Assembly (NCBI GenBank): GCA_947579665.1
Contig: OX388348.1
Coordinates: 12,896,001 to 12,960,000 of the forward strand
Source: Sympetrum striolatum
Taxonomy: Eukaryota > Arthropoda > Insecta > Odonata > Libellulidae
Direction: 5' to 3'
Length of the DNA: 64,000 bases
Shown: positions 59,799-64,000 of the stretch, in pieces
How positions within the stretch are numbered: the first letter of the stretch is position 1
Layout: every line of letters begins with the position of its first letter
Made by a program: the position numbers and the translations under genes
The notes under the pieces: generated by a model
Database searches by the model: none
Told to the model about the DNA's origin: nothing
Seen by the model: only the letters and a program-made list of their open reading frames with translations

Positions 59799-60444
59799 AG
59801 AGCGCCCACAAAGTACATAATCAGCAACTTCCGGTTTATCAGTATTTCATGAATAACTCCTACAAAATCAGTGATACAAAAATATGTTTCAACCAAACGT
59901 TATAGTAAATTTTATTTTCTAAAACTTTTATTAATAATAGTATATACCTAAATATCATATTTATGGAGATATTTTGAAAACCAGAAATGAGCTTTGAAGA
60001 ATACAGCTCGACTTCCGGTAAACCGATTTACTCCAAAAACTAATCAACTCTTAAAAAACTAAATAAAGTACTATATATGAAATTTGGTGTTGATATAATG
60101 CATCGTTTTTAAGTTAGAGCGCCCACAAAGTACATAACGGCTACTTCCGGTTTATCGGTATTTCACGAATAACTCCTAATCAACCGGTGATACAAAAATA
60201 TGTTAAATACAAAAGTTATAGTAAATTACATTATCTAAAACTTTTATAAGTAATACAATGCACGTATATATCATATTTATGGAGATATTTTGAAAACCGG
60301 AAATGAGCTATAATGAATGAAGCTCGACTTCCGGTCAACCGATTTACTCCAAAAACTAATCAACTCTGACAGCACACACCACAGTACTATATACGAAGTT
60401 TGGTATTAATACGACCAATAGTTTTCACGATAGAGCGCCCACTA
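59799..60444. repeat. Two 317-bp tandem units plus partial third
   Basis: Units start with AGAGCGCCCACAAAGTACAT at 59799 and 60116. A third start (AGAGCGCCCACTA) at 60432 runs into the CA repeat. Units share ACTTCCGGTTTATCnGTATT, ATATCATATTTATGGAGATA, TTTTGAAAACC, AGCTCGACTTCCGGT and ACCGATTTACTCCAAAAACT. Both halves of the unit contain CTTCCGGT, hinting at an older internal duplication. Confidence 0.85.
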
Positions 60445-60461
60445 ACACACACACACATACA

Positions 60462-60509
<48 letters not shown>
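60445..60509. repeat. (CA)n microsatellite
   Basis: About 65 nt of CA dinucleotides, interrupted by a CATACAG around 60457-60462 and uninterrupted from about 60463. It is preceded by the third tandem start and followed by GACATCTTTCCGAAAATAGT. It creates a spurious valine/cysteine stretch in a minus-strand frame. Confidence 0.95.
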
Positions 60510-60513
<4 letters not shown>

Positions 60514-60635
60514 TCTTTCCGAAAATAGTCAAAACGTGTTCTAGGGACCCCAAAACATGTATTTCCGTTGAAATCTCGAAGTCGAATTTTTTCATGAAAA
60601 CAATACTTTCTCTATACTTCGTATATGGAGAAAGT

Positions 60636-60949
60636 AAAAAGAGACGATCACAAACAATTAAAATATTTTGATTTACAACTAGTTGATAAAAATCGAAGTG
60701 GAAAAGATTCAACAATTAACTTTGAAATAATAAAAAGTTAAAATATTGTAATAATAACTAATATTATGATCCTGCGATGGAATACTGAAGAAGAAAAAAA
60801 TACGCAATCAAATACACCAGCGAATTCCAAATAACCCCGAATCCATAAGAAATATCTCTCCTGGATGATGCATCATAGATAATTGCCCACCCAGATGGAC
60901 AATATTGATTCCCGTCAGTCAATTTAACAGATTCCTTCACGCCCAATCA
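60636..60949. other. AT-rich spacer
   Basis: A 60-codon minus frame at 60764-60946 is unrecognised. Confidence 0.25.
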
Positions 60950-61320
60950 CCGATCTCAATTATTTGACCGCATCAAAATCCCCGCAGCGGAGGCATTCTT
61001 AATTAATTGTAGCGTTTTATCGAATCCGAGCGAAACATTTTTGGCGGCCGACGTGAAATGTTTTGCGCGGGCCTCGATTAATGTAAACAGCGCGTCGATT
61101 TGGAAAAATATGAAAGAGATAAACGGATCGCAGGGAATGAAGCAGTCCGTGAAAGCAGAGACAATTAACGATCTCAATTCTTGCGTGTGCACCATTGAAA
61201 GGGAAACGGTAGGCACGTGCTTCGGAAGATGACTGGCTGTATAAAGGGAAGATCCACCTCCCGGGGTTTTATTCGCTTCCCTTTTTCTAGCTCGGTATTC
61301 TTTTATCCCGTCCATGACGT
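60950..61320. other. GC-richer CpG-bearing patch
   Basis: Minus frame 60956-61315 (119 codons) overlaps plus frame 61041-61232 (63 codons). No domain is recognised. Confidence 0.35.
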
Positions 61321-61368
61321 TGTAATTATTTAGACCCTTTATCTATTTCCTATCTCTTTGAAGCCATA

Positions 61369-62010
61369 TTGTTTAACTCTCCCTAGTTATGCTTGGTTAC
61401 TTCTAGTTCTTGGTTATTAGCTAAATGAAATTGTAGTTGAATTATTTTAAGTATTGTTCATGGCTGGTTGAAAATTTAATAAATTGGTAATCAAGTAAAT
61501 TGGAGCATTATTATATCTGTACTCTATGGTTAAAGATTAAACAACAGAATATGTTTTGCTTATTTATTTGTATAGGTTAAGCCAGGAGGAAGTAACTATA
61601 GAGAGGGCAATTTAAATTAATAACAATTAATTCTTTAATGCTATCTTGTTGAATACTCCCTACTTGTGATTGGTTAATTATCGCCTAGAAACATTGTAAT
61701 TGAATCATTACAAATCGTATTTTTTATAGTTGAACATTTAGCAATAGTATATTTGTGTTTTAATTAGTTGATCGTTTGTTTGTATAGGCTTGAATTAATT
61801 ATGAAGTGGGAAATTAAAAAAAAAGAATGATTATTTCAAAAAAGGTATATTGTTAAATTTACCCAACTAGTTACGTAACACTTACAGTTAGATACCACTG
61901 TTGTTGAATTTATTTAAGTCTGATCGTTGATGGTTAGTGGATAATATAACGGTAATTGGATGTGTATTTTTTATATTGCAATAATTCATTTTTTCGAACG
62001 ATCAAGTATT
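61369..62010. repeat. Decayed three-unit tandem array, period about 255-279 bp
   Basis: TGTTTAACTCTCCCTAG at 61369, TGTTGAATACTCCCTAC at 61648 and TGTTGAATTTATTTAAGTC at 61903 open three units. They share GATTGGTTAnTT/GCTTGGTTACTT, TGTAnTTGAATnATT and, in units 1 and 2, a TTTGTATAGGyTnnnnyAnG block near 61567 and 61779. Divergence is high. Confidence 0.55.
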
Positions 62011-62339
62011 GGCAATTCCAAGTTATAGTTGTCATTAAGGAGAAAATGTAAAATTAAAGAAATAATTTGATTTTAAATTTTACATTACGCAAACACAAAT
62101 TCATACAAGTAAAATTAGGATTTAATTTCTGATTCTGAAATTTTCTCCGCGCTTAGCAGCTCGATTCGCTTTTGTATCATTTCAATACAGGTATTTAAAA
62201 GACCAATGTTTGTACAAAATCGTAACAAGGAAAGATAATTTTAATTTCTCCTTGTACCTAATTCTTCACCTTGTGACAAGATCCATAAATAGAAAAAGAA
62301 GTCAATTTACTGACGATGCTGATACTACAAATTCGAGAA
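62011..62339. other. AT-rich spacer
   Basis: No feature recognised. Confidence 0.25.
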
Positions 62340-63075
62340 AGGAGAGATGCTGAACAAGGGCGTTCAGACAGAAAGCTACCTCAATCCTCGCCTTGCCTAT
62401 AAAGCTTCATTCCCTTCTCCGAAAGGAAAGTGAAGATACGTGCTTTGAAAGATGACAGGCGATAAAGAAGGGAGGGAAGGGGCTCGAAGCCGCGTCTTCT
62501 GGGACGAGAGAGAAAGGGTAGTTTGGAGGAAGTGGTTGTTTGGGAAAGTATATAAGGGTTTAGGGAAGGATTCCGTAAGACGGGGTATTTAGAAGTTAGG
62601 AAGGGTGTGCCTAAGATGGGGTTTATGGTTTGAGTCCAGCGGGGGGGAAGGATGAAGGAGGCGTCTTAGCATGGCAATTCTGGTAGGAGTGGAATGGTGA
62701 GGATTATGAATGCAGACAACACGGAAAGATAGGCGAAGTGAGGTTCGTTTTTTAAAAAAACAGTGTTGGGTTAGTTCGATGACGGGTGGACACATGAAGG
62801 TTACGATTGATGGTTCATTGGTTGCGTGGATCAGGAGTTTTAGGGGTTGGTTGACGACTGAATCGTTGGGTAGTTCGAACGGGTGGATTAAAGAAGAGTT
62901 AATGGTAGGATAGACGGCTGGTAATTGCGCGGGTGGCGTGCTGGTTGTTTGGGAGGTGAATGAATGGTTTAATGGTTGGGTGGACGGTTGATTGTTGGGA
63001 AAGTTTGCGGTCGGGTGGGTGGCTTGATTGGTGGATCGGATTGGGAGGGAGGATGGGTTATTTTAAATCGGTGAA
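62340..63075 (+). other. G-rich, then G/T-skewed tract
   Basis: From about 62440 the plus strand is purine/G-rich. From about 62780 to 63060 it becomes nearly C-poor, with irregular GGTTGG, GGGTGG and GGATGG words (for example GGTTGGGTGGACGGTTG near 62974). This looks like a decayed minisatellite built on GG(T/A)TGG words. Frames 62589-62795 and 62710-62913 are unrecognised. Confidence 0.5.
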
Positions 63076-63366
63076 GGGGTGCTTTGTAATTGAAAGCGAG
63101 AGTATTTGATTGCCGTAATGATTATTCGAAGATATCTGAAGATGTTTGGGTTATTTAGATGGGAGATGCGGCACACCCTGGTGATATGCGAGTAAAGAAA
63201 ATATTATGGTGGTCAATTAATAACAATTTATGCTTTCGACAGTTGAAAAAACGAAATGCTGACTGAAAATTTTATATAAGACAGCCATTCACAAGATTAC
63301 TCAAAGCACTAACAATGAAAATATGGTATTGTCAAAAATGAATCGTGGAGAATCAAGGTACGATTA
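63076..63366. other. AT-rich spacer
   Basis: A CTAACAATGAAAATATGGTA word near 63310 foreshadows the following duplication. No gene. Confidence 0.3.
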
Positions 63367-63530
63367 TTATGTAAGAAATAACAATAATGGTAACAATACT
63401 TGATAAAAATATAGTATTTTAATGATTTAATTTTGGAGCAATTGCTATGCAAGAATTAACAACAATGGTAACAATACTTTGATGACATAAACCATAAGAA
63501 CAATGACGACATTAACCATTGTTAAGCATG
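63367..63530. repeat. Tandem duplication, period about 78 bp
   Basis: ATGTAAGAAATAACAATAAT followed by GGTAACAATACTTGAT at 63369 is repeated as ATGCAAGAATTAACAACAAT and GGTAACAATACTTTGAT at 63447. Further AACAATGACG and ACCATTGTTAAG words follow to about 63525. Confidence 0.65.
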
Positions 63531-63539
63531 AATGTTGAT

Positions 63540-63673
63540 TTCGCACTTACGGGCGTGCACCAAGGAAAAATTCCAAAAAAGAACTGACCAGAAAAAGTCT
63601 GAAAAGACCGGGACTTGAACCCGGACCCCCAAATTGCAAGAAGGTTACTCTACCCAATTAACCAACCAGACAA
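63540..63673 (-). mobile_element. tRNA-derived SINE head with A- and B-box (best preserved)
   Basis: On the minus strand, A-box-like TGGTTAATTGGG (63653-63664) and B-box GGTTCAAGTCC (63611-63621) are about 31 nt apart, as in tRNA genes. The T-arm folds perfectly (CCGGG-TTCAAGT-CCCGG). GTCTG at the 5' end can pair with CAGAC after the T-arm. The D-arm and anticodon arm pair poorly and the acceptor register is off by about 3 nt, so it is not a functional tRNA. The loop would carry GCA. A T-rich body follows. Confidence 0.6.
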
Positions 63674-63828
63674 GAATATTCTAACAAGATTGATTGATAT
63701 AAAAATCCATAGCTAACAAACGTTTACTAGACCACCTTATTGCAAGTAAAAGTAAAGTAAGTTCAACAGATGGAATATAGTGATCCAGTAAAAGTATGGT
63801 TGCTGTGCATTTTTCACACGTTAACAAG

Positions 63829-63909
63829 TACACTCCTGGCCAAAATTAACGCAGCACCTCCCTAGCGATCCTTACGGCCGGTGCTGCGTTAATTTTGGCC
63901 AAGAGTGTA
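63829..63909. mobile_element. 77-bp miniature Tc1/mariner-like element (MITE)
   Basis: Terminal inverted repeats of 28 bp (63831-63858 and 63880-63907) match at 27 of 28 positions. The left begins CACTCCTGGCCAAAATTAAC and continues GCAGCACC. The right is its complement, with CACTCTTGG at the end. TA dinucleotides flank both ends (63829-63830, 63908-63909), the target-site signature of Tc1/mariner elements. The 21-bp centre has no coding content, so mobilisation would need a transposase in trans. The near identity of the repeats suggests recent insertion. Confidence 0.85.
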
Positions 63910-64000
63910 CAACAGTATTGAACCTGAATATATATCGACGATTAATTGGCATTAACTATTGTTGGAGGACATATAATTGTTAATTTAAGGTGTACACTTA
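63910..64000. other. Short AT-rich end of window
   Basis: Contains an ATTAACTATTGTTGG word. No other feature. Confidence 0.25.

Larger units (their letters stand above)
59628..60635. mobile_element. Composite repeat element bounded by 13-bp inverted repeats
   Basis: ACTTTCTCCATAT at 59628-59640 is the exact reverse complement of ATATGGAGAAAGT at 60623-60635. Between them lie two 317-bp tandem units, a CA microsatellite and a unique segment. The right end is a hairpin (ACTTTCTC-TATAC-TTC-GTATA-TG-GAGAAAGT, 60605-60635). Microsatellite-bearing elements with subterminal tandem units and a terminal hairpin occur among Helitron-like and other non-autonomous DNA transposons. No transposase is present. 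The true outer ends are uncertain. Confidence 0.55.

Noticed and set aside
60425..60715. 96-codon minus-strand frame with a Val/Cys run
   Set aside because: The run is the CA microsatellite read in frame.
63600..63673. Functional tRNA gene on the minus strand
   Set aside because: The T-arm is perfect but the D- and anticodon stems do not pair and the acceptor is out of register, so a SINE head or pseudogene fits better.

Overview
The window reads as non-coding nuclear DNA of an animal, most likely an arthropod and probably an insect. I found no intact protein gene, rRNA, functional tRNA, operon or CRISPR array. The longest open frames (about 210 codons or fewer) lie in GC-rich or strand-biased patches where stop codons are rare. 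None shows a domain I recognise, and frames on both strands overlap. The arthropod call rests on a LINE reverse-transcriptase C-terminus (SFFPRTIRD type) ending in a (TGTAGA)n tail, a retroposon family with an AATAAA-(ATT)n tail, tRNA-derived SINE heads, a TA-flanked Tc1/mariner-like miniature element, and the general AT-richness. The species cannot be told from the sequence alone.

Layout: roughly thirty GC-rich, CpG-containing patches of about 300-1000 bp (for example 4040-4950, 16500-17160, 26450-27100, 46370-47420, 48960-49740, 51370-51960, 62340-63075) alternate with very AT-rich spacers. The spacers repeatedly carry short, decayed tandem duplications. Many of these contain CAACAAT/ATTGTTG words. 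Their periods are often 135-175 bp (1185-1465, 17243-17692, 35491-35925, 44906-45175), with others at 107, about 90, 78 and 279/255 bp.

Identifiable mobile DNA: (1) a retroposon family with two hairpins, in four clear copies (27373-27625 +, 47654-47912 +, 48070-48290 -, 52202-52450 +) and two probable fragments (40350-40400 +, 44180-44260 -); (2) a 5'-truncated LINE at 28774-29023, with a related tail at 10495-10550; (3) six diverged tRNA-like B-box heads (9440, 24517, 24970, 54720, 55445, 63540); (4) a 77-bp palindromic miniature transposon with 28-bp inverted repeats and TA flanks at 63829-63909; (5) a 1-kb composite at 59628-60635 with two 317-bp tandem units, a CA microsatellite and a terminal hairpin; (6) two possible retroelement 3'-end motifs at 30360 and 31813.

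Other structural signals are seven G-runs in 43 nt on the minus strand at 4573-4615, a poly-G run with further G-tracts at 16869-16912, four CACCTG E-boxes in 56 bp at 1891-1946, a 28-bp palindrome at 39124, a long hairpin at 40458, a homopurine tract at 41885-42175 and a G/T-skewed tract at 62440-63070. With no exon visible in 64 kb, the window is best read as a gene desert or the inside of a very large intron. Any regulatory role of the GC-rich patches is inference.
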